Source: Streptomyces ruber (GTDB lineage: Bacteria > Actinomycetota > Actinomycetes > Streptomycetales > Streptomycetaceae). Taken from it: a DNA stretch of 64,000 bases. The position numbers and the translations under genes were made by a program. Position 1 is the stretch's first letter. Each line of letters opens with the position of its first letter. Below the pieces are notes generated by a model. The model saw only the letters and a program-made list of their open reading frames with translations, was not told where the DNA came from and did not search any database. Of this stretch, positions 30,116-38,966 are shown in pieces. Where the stretch lies: NCBI RefSeq assembly GCF_014648075.1, contig NZ_BMQK01000004.1:500048-564047 (forward strand), in the 5' to 3' direction.

Positions 30116-31321
30116 TTGTCCACCAGGAGCCGTACGGTCGTGGCGGTCGTCGCCGCGGGAGTGCTCACCGCCGTCGCCGTCCAGGTCAAGGCCGGAGCGG
30201 ACCAGGCCGAGCCGGCGTCCGCGCGCAAGTGCACGTCCTCCGTGCCGTACACGGCGGGTGAGTCCGGCTACGCCTCGTACCGCGTCCCGGCCGTGGTCAG
30301 GACCGGAAAGGGCACGGTGCTCGCCTTCGCCGAGGGCCGGCGCGACAGCGCGGGGGACACCGGGAACATCGACGTGGTGCTCCGGCGGTCCACCGACGGC
30401 GGCTGCACCTGGGGGCGGCAGCAGGTGGTGACGGCGGGCGAGGGCGACACCCGGGGCAACCCGGCACCCGTGGTGGACCCGGAGACCGGCCGGGTCGTGC
30501 TGCTCACCAGCTACAACAGCGGTGAGGTGACCGAGGCGGAGATCATGCGCGGCGAGGTCACGCCCGAGCAGAGCCGCCGCGTGTTCGTACAGACGAGCCG
30601 TGACGACGGCCGCAGCTTCGGCGCCCCGCGCGAGATCACGCACCGGGCGAAGCAGGACGACTGGCGCTGGTACGCGACCGGCCCCGGCCACGCCGTCGCG
30701 GTCACCGAGGGCCCGCACGCCGGCCGCCTGGTCGTCCCCGCGAACCACTCCGCCGCGCCCCCGGCCGGCTCGGCGGACACCGGCCAGGAGGCCAAGTACT
30801 ACGGCGCCCACTCCCTCTACTCCGACGACGGCGGCCGGACCTGGGACATCGGCTTCGTCGACGACTCGTACGACGGCGTGGACAACAGCAACGAGAGCAC
30901 GGCGGCCGAACTGTCCGACGGGCGGCTGTACTTCAGCGCCCGCGACCAGAACGGCACGAGCGCGGGCAACCGCCTCGACTCCTACTCCAGCGACGGCGGC
31001 GAGAGCCTGGACCGCCCGTACACCGTCCAGACCGGCCTGAACGACATGCCGGTCGTCCAGGGCAGCGTCCTCCAGGTGCCGGGCGGGCCGCTGCTCCACT
31101 CCGGCCCGTCCGACCCGGCCGCCCGCCGGTCCATGGCCGTCTGGCGCAGCGACGACGCGGGGCGGACCTACACGAAGGCCACGACCCTGTCCACGCAGCC
31201 GGCCGCCTACTCCGACCTGGTCGCGCTGGGCAGCGGCCGGGTGGGCATCCTGTTCGAGACCGGGGCCGCGCGGCCGTACGAGCGGATCGAGTTCCGGCGG
31301 CTGGCGGTCGGGGACCTGTAG
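30116..31321 (+). CDS. Secreted exo-alpha-sialidase (GH33-like)
   Basis: About 401 residues. A signal peptide (STRSRTVVAVVAAGVLTAVAVQ, hydrophobic core) precedes a six-bladed sialidase propeller: YRVP Arg motif, EGRRDSAGDTGNIDVVLRRS with candidate acidic residues, and Asp boxes STDGGCTW, SRDDGRSF, SDDGGRTW, SSDGGESL and SDDAGRTY. It should release terminal sialic acids outside the cell. The TTG start is preferred because AGGGGAG lies 6 nt upstream and the signal peptide then begins at once. A GTG at 30053 also has GAGGAA upstream and would add a TTA codon. It converges with the lyase of the import operon. Confidence 0.87.
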   Translation: MSTRSRTVVAVVAAGVLTAVAVQVKAGADQAEPASARKCTSSVPYTAGESGYASYRVPAVVRTGKGTVLAFAEGRRDSAGDTGNIDVVLRRSTDGGCTWGRQQVVTAGEGDTRGNPAPVVDPETGRVVLLTSYNSGEVTEAEIMRGEVTPEQSRRVFVQTSRDDGRSFGAPREITHRAKQDDWRWYATGPGHAVAVTEGPHAGRLVVPANHSAAPPAGSADTGQEAKYYGAHSLYSDDGGRTWDIGFVDDSYDGVDNSNESTAAELSDGRLYFSARDQNGTSAGNRLDSYSSDGGESLDRPYTVQTGLNDMPVVQGSVLQVPGGPLLHSGPSDPAARRSMAVWRSDDAGRTYTKATTLSTQPAAYSDLVALGSGRVGILFETGAARPYERIEFRRLAVGDL

Positions 31322-31340
31322 GCCCCGCCGGCACAGGCTC

Positions 31341-32279
31341 TCAGAGCAGGCCGGCCGCCGCGAGGTACTTGCCGACCAGCTCCGTCTCGTCCGCGGACAG
31401 GGGGGTCTGCGGTTCCGCCGTGACGGGGCAGTCGATGACGCCGCGCAGGTGGAGCGCCGCCTTGAAGGCGCCGATGGCCGACGAACCGCCGCTCATCCGG
31501 CCGCCCGCCTCTCCCGCCCGCACCATGCCGAACAGGGCGCACAGGCGCTCCTGTTCGGCGCGGGCCCGGTCCCGGTCGCCCGCCCGGCAGAGGTCGTACA
31601 GGCGTACGTAGGCGGCCGGGTCCACGTTCGACAGACCCGGTACCGCGCCGTCCGCGCCCATCGCCAGCGAGGTGTCGACGAGCAGCTCGGAACCGGTCAG
31701 CACGCTGAAGCCGGTGATGTCCGGCCGGGTGCGGGCGCCCGTCACCACCGCGCGGAAGCCGGCCTGGTCGCCGCTGGAGTCCTTCAGCCCGGCCAGCACA
31801 CCGTCCGCCGCGAGCCCGAGGACCAGGTCCGCGCCCAGCTTCGTGTGCACACACGCCGGGATGTCGTACGCGAGGACCGGCACCGGGGAGCGCTCCGCGA
31901 CGCGCCGGAAGTGGCGGGCGGTCTCCGCCGGGTGGGGGCGGGCGTAGAACGGCGCGGTGACGACGACGGCGTCCGCGCCCGCCGCGGTGACGGCCGCCAC
32001 GTGGTCCAGCACGCGGGGCGTCGTCATGTCGATCGCCCCGGCGAGGACGGGCAGCCGGCCGCCCAGGTGCCCGGCGACGGTCTCCACGACCAGCCGGCGC
32101 TGCCGGTCCGTCAGGTAGGCCGCCTCGGACGACGAACCGAGGACGAACAGGCCGTGCACCCCCGCGTCCACCAGGTGGTCGACCAGCCGGACGAGCGAGT
32201 CCACGTCCACCTCGCGCTCCGGTGTCAGGGGGGTGCAGACGGGCGGGACGACACCGGTGAGGGGGGCGGGGAAGGGCAT
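31341..32279 (-). CDS. Dihydrodipicolinate synthase / N-acetylneuraminate lyase family aldolase
   Basis: 312 residues of the class I aldolase TIM-barrel family: GVVPPVCTPLTPEREVD, substrate motif GSSSEAAYLT (GxxGE variant), VLAYDIPACVHTKL with the Tyr of the family YxxP region, and LAGLKDSSGD with the Schiff-base Lys. Reaction class is a pyruvate-dependent aldol cleavage or condensation; the exact substrate is open. It is last in the SBP-permease-ATPase operon and faces the sialidase, so a sialic-acid lyase is an attractive guess. Confidence 0.85.
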   Translation of the reverse strand: MPFPAPLTGVVPPVCTPLTPEREVDVDSLVRLVDHLVDAGVHGLFVLGSSSEAAYLTDRQRRLVVETVAGHLGGRLPVLAGAIDMTTPRVLDHVAAVTAAGADAVVVTAPFYARPHPAETARHFRRVAERSPVPVLAYDIPACVHTKLGADLVLGLAADGVLAGLKDSSGDQAGFRAVVTGARTRPDITGFSVLTGSELLVDTSLAMGADGAVPGLSNVDPAAYVRLYDLCRAGDRDRARAEQERLCALFGMVRAGEAGGRMSGGSSAIGAFKAALHLRGVIDCPVTAEPQTPLSADETELVGKYLAAAGLL

Positions 32280-32295
32280 GGGGGACTCCCTTGGG

Positions 32296-33342
32296 CTACG
32301 TCGGCTCCTGTCGGCCGGCCACGGCGGTGGCCTGCGCGACGAGTTCCCGCGTGGGCCGGCCTTCCTCCACCGGATGGTGGCACCGGAAACGATGTCCCGG
32401 GGTGGTTCCGGGTGAATTGTCCGGAAGTGTTGCGGCGCACACGTCGGTCGCCCTCCAGCAGCGGGTGCGGAACGGGCAGCCGCTGGGCGGCCGCGTCGCC
32501 GACGGCACCGGGCCCGCCAGGGGGATCGGGTCGATGGGGTCCAGCAGACCGGGCGTGGCGGAGAACAGCGCCCGTGTGTACGGGTGGCGGGCGCGGTCGG
32601 TGACCTCGGCGGCCGGGGCCTCCTCGACGATCCGGCCGAGGTACATGGTGACCACGCGGTCGCTCATGCGCCGCACCGTCTGGATGTCGTGCGACACGAA
32701 CACCAGGGCCAGCCCGAGACGCTCCTTCAGGTCCAGCAGCAGATTGAGGATCTGGGCGCGGACCGAGACGTCCAGCGCGCTCGTCGGCTCGTCCGCCACC
32801 ACCAGGTCCGGGTCGAGCGCCAGCGCCCGGGCGACCGCGACGCGCTGCCGCTGGCCGCCCGACAGCTGGCCGGGGAGCGCGTCGGCGAGCGCCCCGGGGA
32901 GACCGACCAGGGACATCAGCTCCCGCACCCGCGCCTCGCGTTCCGCGGGTGTGCCGCGCCGGTGGACGTCCAGGGGGTCGCGCAGGATCCGCCGGACGGG
33001 CAGGCGGCGGTTGAGCGCCGTGGACGGGTCCTGGAAGACCATGCCGGTGCCGCGGCCGACCGTCGCGCGCCGCTCGTCCGGCTTCATGGCCCACAGGTCG
33101 CGGCCCCGCAGGAGCACGGTGCCGGACGTCGGCCGCTGCGCGCCCACCAGCACCCTGGCCAGCGTCGACTTGCCGCAGCCGGACTCGCCGACCACACCGA
33201 CCGTCTCACCGGGCGCGACGGTGAAGTCGGCGCCGGTCAGGGCGTACACGCGGTCGCGGCTGAACAGGCCGCCGCTGCGCGCCCGGTGGACGACGTGCGC
33301 GTCGGACAGGGCGACGAGCGGGGTCTCGGGGGCAGGTGTCAC
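32296..33342 (-). CDS. ABC transporter ATP-binding protein, DppF/OppF type
   Basis: 348 residues: Walker A GESGCGKSTL, Q-loop MVFQDP, signature LSGGQRQRVAVARAL, Walker B DLVVADEPTSALD and the C-terminal oligopeptide-transporter extension with clustered Cys (CPFRTRCWRATDVC), a possible FeS or metal site typical of OppD/F. The start GTG overlaps the previous stop by GTGA. It energises peptide-type uptake with the upstream fusion protein. Confidence 0.92.
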   Translation of the reverse strand: MTPAPETPLVALSDAHVVHRARSGGLFSRDRVYALTGADFTVAPGETVGVVGESGCGKSTLARVLVGAQRPTSGTVLLRGRDLWAMKPDERRATVGRGTGMVFQDPSTALNRRLPVRRILRDPLDVHRRGTPAEREARVRELMSLVGLPGALADALPGQLSGGQRQRVAVARALALDPDLVVADEPTSALDVSVRAQILNLLLDLKERLGLALVFVSHDIQTVRRMSDRVVTMYLGRIVEEAPAAEVTDRARHPYTRALFSATPGLLDPIDPIPLAGPVPSATRPPSGCPFRTRCWRATDVCAATLPDNSPGTTPGHRFRCHHPVEEGRPTRELVAQATAVAGRQEPT

Positions 33343-35354
33343 GTCACGGCCTCGCTCTCCGTCGTCGCCATCTCGACCGCGGGGTGGTGGCAGGCCGCCA
33401 GGTGCCGCGGGCCGCCCGCCAGGCCGGGCCGCGTGGTCACGCAGACCTCGGACGCCATCGGGCAGCGGTCGGCGAAGCGGCAGCCCGCGGGGAAGCCGGC
33501 GGGTGCCGGGACCGTGCCCCTGATCTGCGTCATCCGCTCCGCCGCCGACTCCAGGGACAGCACGCTGCCGAGCAGACCGCGCGTGTAGTGGTGGGCCGGG
33601 GACTCCACCAGGTCGGCGGTCACGCCCGTCTCCACGATCCGGCCGCCGTACATCACGATCACCCGGTCGGTGACGGCCGAGACGAGCGCCAGGTCGTGGC
33701 TGACCAGGATCAGCGCGAAGTCCAGCTCGTCGCGCAGCCGCAGCAGCAGCTCGATGATCTGGGCCTGCACGGTCACGTCCAGGGCCGTCGTCGGCTCGTC
33801 GGCGACGATCAGCCGCGGCTCGCGGGACAGGGACATCGCGATCAGGACGCGCTGGCGCTGGCCGCCGGACAGCTCGTGCGGGTAGGCGCGCAGGGTGCGG
33901 TCCGGGTCGAGCCCGACGAGTTCCAGGAGCTCGGCGGGGGTGCGCCGGCCGCCCCGCCGGACGACCTGCCCCAGCTGGGCGCGGATCGTCATCGCCGGGT
34001 TCAGGGAGGACAGCGCGTCCTGGTAGATCATCGCCATCTCGTGGCCGAGCAGCCGGCGCCGCAGGCGCATCGGCTCGCCGACCAGCTGCCGCTGCGCGAA
34101 CCGGACCCGGCCGCGCACCCGGGCGCCCTTCGGTTCCAGCCCCATCACGGCCAGCGAGGTCAGCGACTTGCCGCAGCCCGACTCGCCGACCAGCCCGACC
34201 ACCTCGCCGGGGTACACCTCGAAGCCGATGCCGTCCACGATGTCCACGCCCCCGTGCCGGTCGGGGAAGCCGATGGAGAGGTTCTCGACGGCGAGCACGG
34301 GCTGTTCGCCGGCCGTGCCCGGCAGCGGCCGGGCCCTGGTCCGCAGCCGCCGCGCCGCCTCCGTCAGCCCCGGCAGCTCCAGCACCCGGCCGGTGCCCGG
34401 CTCGGGCGTCTCCAGCCGGTCGCGCTCGCCGGCCTCCGGTTCGACCTCGCGGGGCGCGGGCGCCGCCCACGCGTCCGAGACGCCCTCGGAGAGGATGTTC
34501 AGGCACAGCACGGTGACCAGCATCAGCAGCCCGGGGAACACGGTCGCCCACCAGCCGCCGGTGAGCACCATGTTCTTGCCGTCCGCTATCACGCTGCCCC
34601 ACGACGGGTCCGGCGGCCGCACCCCCGCCCCGATGAACGACAGCGACGCCTCGAACACGATGGCCTCCGCGACCTGCACCGTGCAGAAGACCAGGACCGG
34701 GGCGGCGCAGTTGACGGCCACGTGCTTGAGGACGATGTGCGGGGTGCGCGCGCCGATCACCCGCTCGGCGGTCACGTAGTCCTCGCCGTACTGGTCGAGG
34801 ACGTTCGCCCGTACGACACGGGCGACGGGCGGGGTGAACAGGAACGCGATCGCGCAGATCAGTACGGTGATCCCGCCGCCGAACACCGCGACCAGGACCG
34901 CCGCCAGCGCGATGCCCGGGAACGCCATCACCACGTCCAGGCACCGCATCAGCGTCTCGTCCACCGCCCGGCGCGAGGTCGCGGCGACCGCGCCGATCAG
35001 CGCGCCCACGACCAGGGCGAGCGCGGTGGCGCCCAGCCCGATCGCGAGGGACCAGCGCGCCCCGTACATCAGCCGGCTGAGGATGTCCCGGCCGAGGCTG
35101 TCCTGGCCCATCCAGTGCTCGGCGGACGGGGCGCCGGTGCCGTCGGCGAGCGGCAGCTGGTCGAGCGGGTCGTGCGGGGCGAGCAGGGGCGCGAGGAGGG
35201 CCGTCAGCACCACGACCGCGAGGAAGCAGACCGCGATGCGGGACAGCAGCGGCAGCCGCCGCCAGCCGCGCAGCCGGATGCCCGGCCGGGACAGCGAGTC
35301 CGTGAGGCCCCCGCGCGTGAGGGGCCTTCTCGTGCGTGTCGTCGGGCCGCCCAT
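33339..35354 (-). CDS. ABC transporter permease (DppC) fused to ATPase (DppD)
   Basis: 671 residues with two domains normally encoded separately. Residues about 1-300 are a DppC-type permease (six TM segments, EAA-like loop YVTAERVIGARTPHIVLKHV, C-terminal LNILSEGVSDA). Residues about 350-670 are a DppD ATPase (Walker A GESGCGKSLT, signature LSGGQRQRV, Walker B LIVADEPTTALD, C-terminal Cys cluster CRFADRCP). An acidic linker joins them. The stop codon of the upstream permease overlaps its ATG by one base. The frame is continuous, so this is a true fusion. Confidence 0.92.
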   Translation of the reverse strand: MGGPTTRTRRPLTRGGLTDSLSRPGIRLRGWRRLPLLSRIAVCFLAVVVLTALLAPLLAPHDPLDQLPLADGTGAPSAEHWMGQDSLGRDILSRLMYGARWSLAIGLGATALALVVGALIGAVAATSRRAVDETLMRCLDVVMAFPGIALAAVLVAVFGGGITVLICAIAFLFTPPVARVVRANVLDQYGEDYVTAERVIGARTPHIVLKHVAVNCAAPVLVFCTVQVAEAIVFEASLSFIGAGVRPPDPSWGSVIADGKNMVLTGGWWATVFPGLLMLVTVLCLNILSEGVSDAWAAPAPREVEPEAGERDRLETPEPGTGRVLELPGLTEAARRLRTRARPLPGTAGEQPVLAVENLSIGFPDRHGGVDIVDGIGFEVYPGEVVGLVGESGCGKSLTSLAVMGLEPKGARVRGRVRFAQRQLVGEPMRLRRRLLGHEMAMIYQDALSSLNPAMTIRAQLGQVVRRGGRRTPAELLELVGLDPDRTLRAYPHELSGGQRQRVLIAMSLSREPRLIVADEPTTALDVTVQAQIIELLLRLRDELDFALILVSHDLALVSAVTDRVIVMYGGRIVETGVTADLVESPAHHYTRGLLGSVLSLESAAERMTQIRGTVPAPAGFPAGCRFADRCPMASEVCVTTRPGLAGGPRHLAACHHPAVEMATTESEAVT

Positions 35355-36313
35355 CAGGTCGCCTCCCGCAGCCGCGGATTGACCAGCAGATAGAGGATGT
35401 CGATGACGAGGTTGACGACCACGAAGCCGGTCGCCGTGGTCAGCACCACGCCCTGGACGACCGCCGGGTCGCCGTTCTTCACCGCGTCGATCATCAGCTT
35501 GCCCATGCCCGGCAGCGAGAAGATCGTCTCGATCACCACCGCGCCGCCCAGCAGGTAGCCGACGCGCAGGCCCAGCACGGTGAGCGGGTTGACGAGGGCG
35601 TTGCGCAGGACGTTCCGCCCGACCACGACCGCCGGCGGCAGCCCGCTGCCGATCGCGGTGCGCACGTAGTCCTTGTCCAGCTCCTCCACGACCGCCGTGC
35701 GCACGATCCGGGTGAGCTGGGCCGCCACCGGCAGCGACAGCGCGAGCGCGGGCAGCGTCATCGTCCTCAGCCAGCCGGTGACGGAGTCGCCCGGGTTGAT
35801 GTATCCGCCCGACGGGAACCAGCCGTGGTCCACCGCCAGGTACTGGATCATCAGCAGCGCCAGCCAGAACCCGGGCGCCGCCACCCCGGTCAGCGACAGC
35901 ACGCGGATGATCTGGTCGGGCAGCCGGTCCCGGTAGATCGCGGCCGTCACCCCGCCGAGCAGGGCGAGCACCACCGCGACGCCCAGCCCCAGGAAGGTGA
36001 GCTGGAGGGTGAGCGGCAGGGCCGTGAACACCTGGTCGACCACCGGCGCCCGGGTCAGCGCGCTGATGCCCATGTCCCCCTGCAGCAGGTCGCCGACGAA
36101 CGCCGCGTACCGCACCGGCAGGGGGTCGAGCAGGCCGTTCTCCTCGCGGAAGTCGTGCAGCTGCTCCGGTGTCGGATTGGCGCCCTGGAAGAACGCCGAC
36201 GCCGGGTCCACGTCCGAGAACCGCATGACGAGGAAGACGAACAGCACGATGCCGAGCATCAGCGGGACCAGCAGGGCGATCCGGCGCAGCAGGATCCTCA
36301 GGACGGCGGTCAC
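35354..36313 (-). CDS. ABC transporter permease, DppB type
   Basis: 319 residues with an N-terminal TM (LLVPLMLGIVLFVFLVMRF), a periplasmic-side loop and about five further TM segments. The coupling-helix EAA motif is in DYVRTAIGSGLPPAVVVGRNVL. It pairs with the permease half of the next protein. The GTG start lies 4 bp after the SBP gene. Confidence 0.92.
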   Translation of the reverse strand: MTAVLRILLRRIALLVPLMLGIVLFVFLVMRFSDVDPASAFFQGANPTPEQLHDFREENGLLDPLPVRYAAFVGDLLQGDMGISALTRAPVVDQVFTALPLTLQLTFLGLGVAVVLALLGGVTAAIYRDRLPDQIIRVLSLTGVAAPGFWLALLMIQYLAVDHGWFPSGGYINPGDSVTGWLRTMTLPALALSLPVAAQLTRIVRTAVVEELDKDYVRTAIGSGLPPAVVVGRNVLRNALVNPLTVLGLRVGYLLGGAVVIETIFSLPGMGKLMIDAVKNGDPAVVQGVVLTTATGFVVVNLVIDILYLLVNPRLREAT

Positions 36314-36317
36314 GCGA

Positions 36318-37949
36318 TCACGCCCACTTGGCCTGGAGCAGGTTGATCCCCGGGTAGGGCTGCGCTCTGACCCCCGCGAGCCGGGTCGGGTCCCACGCCG
36401 TCATCAGCTCGTTGTGGACGACCGGATAGAGCACGGCCTGCTCGGCGACGACGTCGATGTAGTCCTGGATCATGGCTCGCCTCCGGTCCGGGTCGGACTC
36501 GCGCGTCGCCTGCTCCATGTCCCGGAACAGCTGCCTCGCGACGGGGTCGTCGGCCCAGCGGGTGTACCCCATCCAGAGGTTCTCGGGGCCGTAGTTGTAG
36601 TGCATGATCAGGTCCGCGTCGAGGCCGAACTGGTTCGGGTTCGAGACCGCCGCCACCACCTGGTAGTCCTGCTTCTGGTCCATCTTGGTGAAGACGGCCG
36701 AGGTCTCCTGCGGCGACAGGGTCGTCTCGACGCCGACCGCGTCCCAGGACGCCTTGATGGTCGGCAGGCAGTCCACGAGCCAGCTCACGTTGACGGACAG
36801 GAGGTCCACCTTCAGTCCGCCGACCCCGGCCTCCCTCAGCAGCGCCCGCGCCCGGTCGGGGTCGTGGTCGTAGACGGTCCTGGCGCGCCGGTAGGCGGGG
36901 TTCGCCTCGTTCAGGAACGAACTCGCGGGCTTCCCGTGCCCTTTGAGGGCGACCTCCACCATCTTCTCCGTGTCGATGGCGTAGTGCAGGGCCTGCCGCA
37001 CCCGTACGTCGTCGAACGGCCTGCGCTTCGTGTTGAACATCAGGAAGCAGTTGTTGATCCCGAAGCCGCTCGCCACGGTCAGGCCGCCGCGCTCCAGCCG
37101 TTCGATGTTGGCGTACGGGATGTTGTCGGCGATCTGCGCGCCCGCGCTGCCGCCCGAGATCTTGGCGACGCGTGGGGCGGCGTCCACGATGGTCAGCCAG
37201 TTCATGGTCCTGAACGCGGGCGGGCGCGGGCCGTTGTACGCGTCGAAGGCCTCGAAGGTGGTGTTGGACTTCGGGTGGTGCGAGGCCTGCCGGTACGGCC
37301 CCGAGCCGATCGCCTTGCCCGCGGTGGCGTCGTCCCAGCCGCCGGGCCGTCCGTACACGTGCTTCGGCATGATCTTCGCGAGGGTGAGCCGGGCGAGCCC
37401 GTCCGGGAAGGGGAACTTCAGTACGAACTCGACGCTCCGCTCACCGGTCTTCCGCACCTCCTGGAGCCAGCTCGCGAAGAAGTTCTTGGCGAGGGTCTGC
37501 GTGTCCGGGTCGAGGATGCGGTCGTAGACGAAGAGCACGTCGTCGGCGGTGACGGGCTTCCCGTCGTGGAAGGTGGCGCCGGAGCGCAGCGTGAACCGCC
37601 AGCGCGTGCCCCGCAGGGCGCCCTCGTCCGGCACCTCGGTGGCCAGTGCCGCGTACGGCTCGCGCGAGATCGGGTCGGTGTCGAGCAGGCCCTCGTAGAT
37701 GTGGTTGTTGGCCGCCATGTTGAAGGCGGACGCGGTCTGCGTGGGGTCCCAGCTGCCGTCGTTGCCGTAGCCGATCACGGCGGTCAGCGTGCCGCTCCCG
37801 CCCCCGCCGCCCGTGGAGATGGTGGACTCCGGCCCCCAGGAGCACGCCGACAGCGACGCGGGGAGGACGGTGGCCGCGCCCAGGGCACCGGAGTACTTCA
37901 GGAACGCCCGGCGGCGCGGCGCCGGTACGTCGTCGGTCACGTCGCGCAC
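36318..37949 (-). CDS. Tat-exported lipoprotein, ABC solute-binding protein (SBP_bac_5)
   Basis: 543 residues. The N-terminus has an exact Tat motif RRRAFLK (residues 12-18), a hydrophobic stretch and lipobox LSAC (Cys36). The rest is a family 5 extracellular solute-binding protein (SBP_bac_5), with YEGLLDTDP, FHDGKPVTADDVLFVYDRI and VRQALHYAIDTEKMV. Family ligands range from peptides to oligosaccharides and nickel. The GTG with GGAGG four bases upstream was chosen. It is first gene of a five-gene operon and divergent from a GntR regulator. Confidence 0.93.
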   Translation of the reverse strand: MRDVTDDVPAPRRRAFLKYSGALGAATVLPASLSACSWGPESTISTGGGGGSGTLTAVIGYGNDGSWDPTQTASAFNMAANNHIYEGLLDTDPISREPYAALATEVPDEGALRGTRWRFTLRSGATFHDGKPVTADDVLFVYDRILDPDTQTLAKNFFASWLQEVRKTGERSVEFVLKFPFPDGLARLTLAKIMPKHVYGRPGGWDDATAGKAIGSGPYRQASHHPKSNTTFEAFDAYNGPRPPAFRTMNWLTIVDAAPRVAKISGGSAGAQIADNIPYANIERLERGGLTVASGFGINNCFLMFNTKRRPFDDVRVRQALHYAIDTEKMVEVALKGHGKPASSFLNEANPAYRRARTVYDHDPDRARALLREAGVGGLKVDLLSVNVSWLVDCLPTIKASWDAVGVETTLSPQETSAVFTKMDQKQDYQVVAAVSNPNQFGLDADLIMHYNYGPENLWMGYTRWADDPVARQLFRDMEQATRESDPDRRRAMIQDYIDVVAEQAVLYPVVHNELMTAWDPTRLAGVRAQPYPGINLLQAKWA

Positions 37950-38014
37950 GGTTCCTCCAGGGAGGGCGGGGCAGCGAGAGGCGGGGGAGGAGGTACGGCA
38001 GGCGGGGGAGGAGG

Positions 38015-38033
38015 TACGACGTCCTACGTCATA
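38015..38033. promoter_or_regulatory. Candidate operator for the GntR/FadR-type regulator
   Basis: TACGACGT-CCT-ACGTCATA: 8-bp arms with 7 matches around a 3-bp spacer, in the divergent SBP/regulator gap. Upstream lie two 18-bp direct copies of ggcgggggaggaggtacg (from 37980 and 38001); the second runs into the left arm. A further half-site-like tacgtgaccata follows at about 38041. Confidence 0.55.
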
Positions 38034-38113
38034 GGGGGCTACGTGACCATAGGAGGGGGCCCGGAGAGGGTCAAGGCATCGCACAGGAATGGCGTGTCCG
38101 CCCCGGGCGTACG

Positions 38114-38857
38114 ATGCGGCGCATGTCTCAAGCGACCGGGGACCGGCGGCGCCGGCCCGAGCGGCGGGGGAGCGGCCGGGTCCAGCACGACGTGATGCAG
38201 CTGATCCTCGACCGCGGGCTCGGCCCGGGCGCGCCGCTGCCCACCGAGACGGAACTGATGGCGGACCTCGGCGTGAGCCGCAACTCGGTCCGCGAGGCGC
38301 TCAAGGCGCTCCAGGCCCTCGACATAGTCGACATCCGGCACGGTTACGGCACGTACGTCGGCCAGGCGTCCCTGGACCCGCTGGCCGATGGCCTGACCTT
38401 CCGCACGCTCGCCCGCTCCGACGACACCGGGACGGGTGCCCTCGCCGAGATCCTCCAGGTGCGCGAGGTGCTGGAGGAGGGCCTGATCCGCCGGGTGGCG
38501 GCGGTGTCCACCGAGGCGGAGCTGGACCTGCTGGCGGCGGTGGTGGACCGCATGGAGGCGGCCGGCCGGGCGGGCGAGCCCCTTCCCGAACTGGACCGCG
38601 AGTTCCACGAGCTGCTGTACGCGCCCCTCGGCAACGCCTTCGTGCCGCAGTTGCTGGGGGCCTTCTGGACGGTGTTCAGCCGGGTCGCGGGCGCCCGCGG
38701 CTGGACGGACGACCCGGCCGAGCTCACCGTCCGCCGCCACCGCGCCATCGTCACGGCCCTGCGCGCCCGCGACGTCACGGCGGCGCAACGGGCCATGACC
38801 GACCACTTCCGCGGCATCGAGTCCCGCGCCACCAGGAAACCCGACGAAGCCGGCTGA
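38114..38857 (+). CDS. FadR-subfamily GntR transcriptional regulator
   Basis: About 247 residues. The winged helix has LPTETELMADLGVSRNSVREALKALQALDIVDIRHGYGTYV, followed by a helical FCD ligand domain with the Asp/His metal-site pattern (DREFHELL, RRHRAIVTAL, MTDHFRGI). It is probably the local regulator of the divergent import operon. ATG 38123 (MSQATGD) is an equally good start. Confidence 0.9.
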   Translation: MRRMSQATGDRRRRPERRGSGRVQHDVMQLILDRGLGPGAPLPTETELMADLGVSRNSVREALKALQALDIVDIRHGYGTYVGQASLDPLADGLTFRTLARSDDTGTGALAEILQVREVLEEGLIRRVAAVSTEAELDLLAAVVDRMEAAGRAGEPLPELDREFHELLYAPLGNAFVPQLLGAFWTVFSRVAGARGWTDDPAELTVRRHRAIVTALRARDVTAAQRAMTDHFRGIESRATRKPDEAG

Positions 38858-38966
38858 CGGGTGCGGTCGGTCCTTCGGGGGCCGGTCTGTGTCTCGGGGC
38901 CCGGTCCGTCCCTCGCGGGTCCGGTTCGGCTCTCGTGGACCCGGGAGCGTTGCCTACCCTGAGCCG

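Noticed and set aside
33336..35393. 685-residue plus-strand ORF opposite the DppC-DppD fusion
   Set aside because: Shadow frame with His/Gln/Arg-rich low complexity; the minus strand has Walker and signature motifs.
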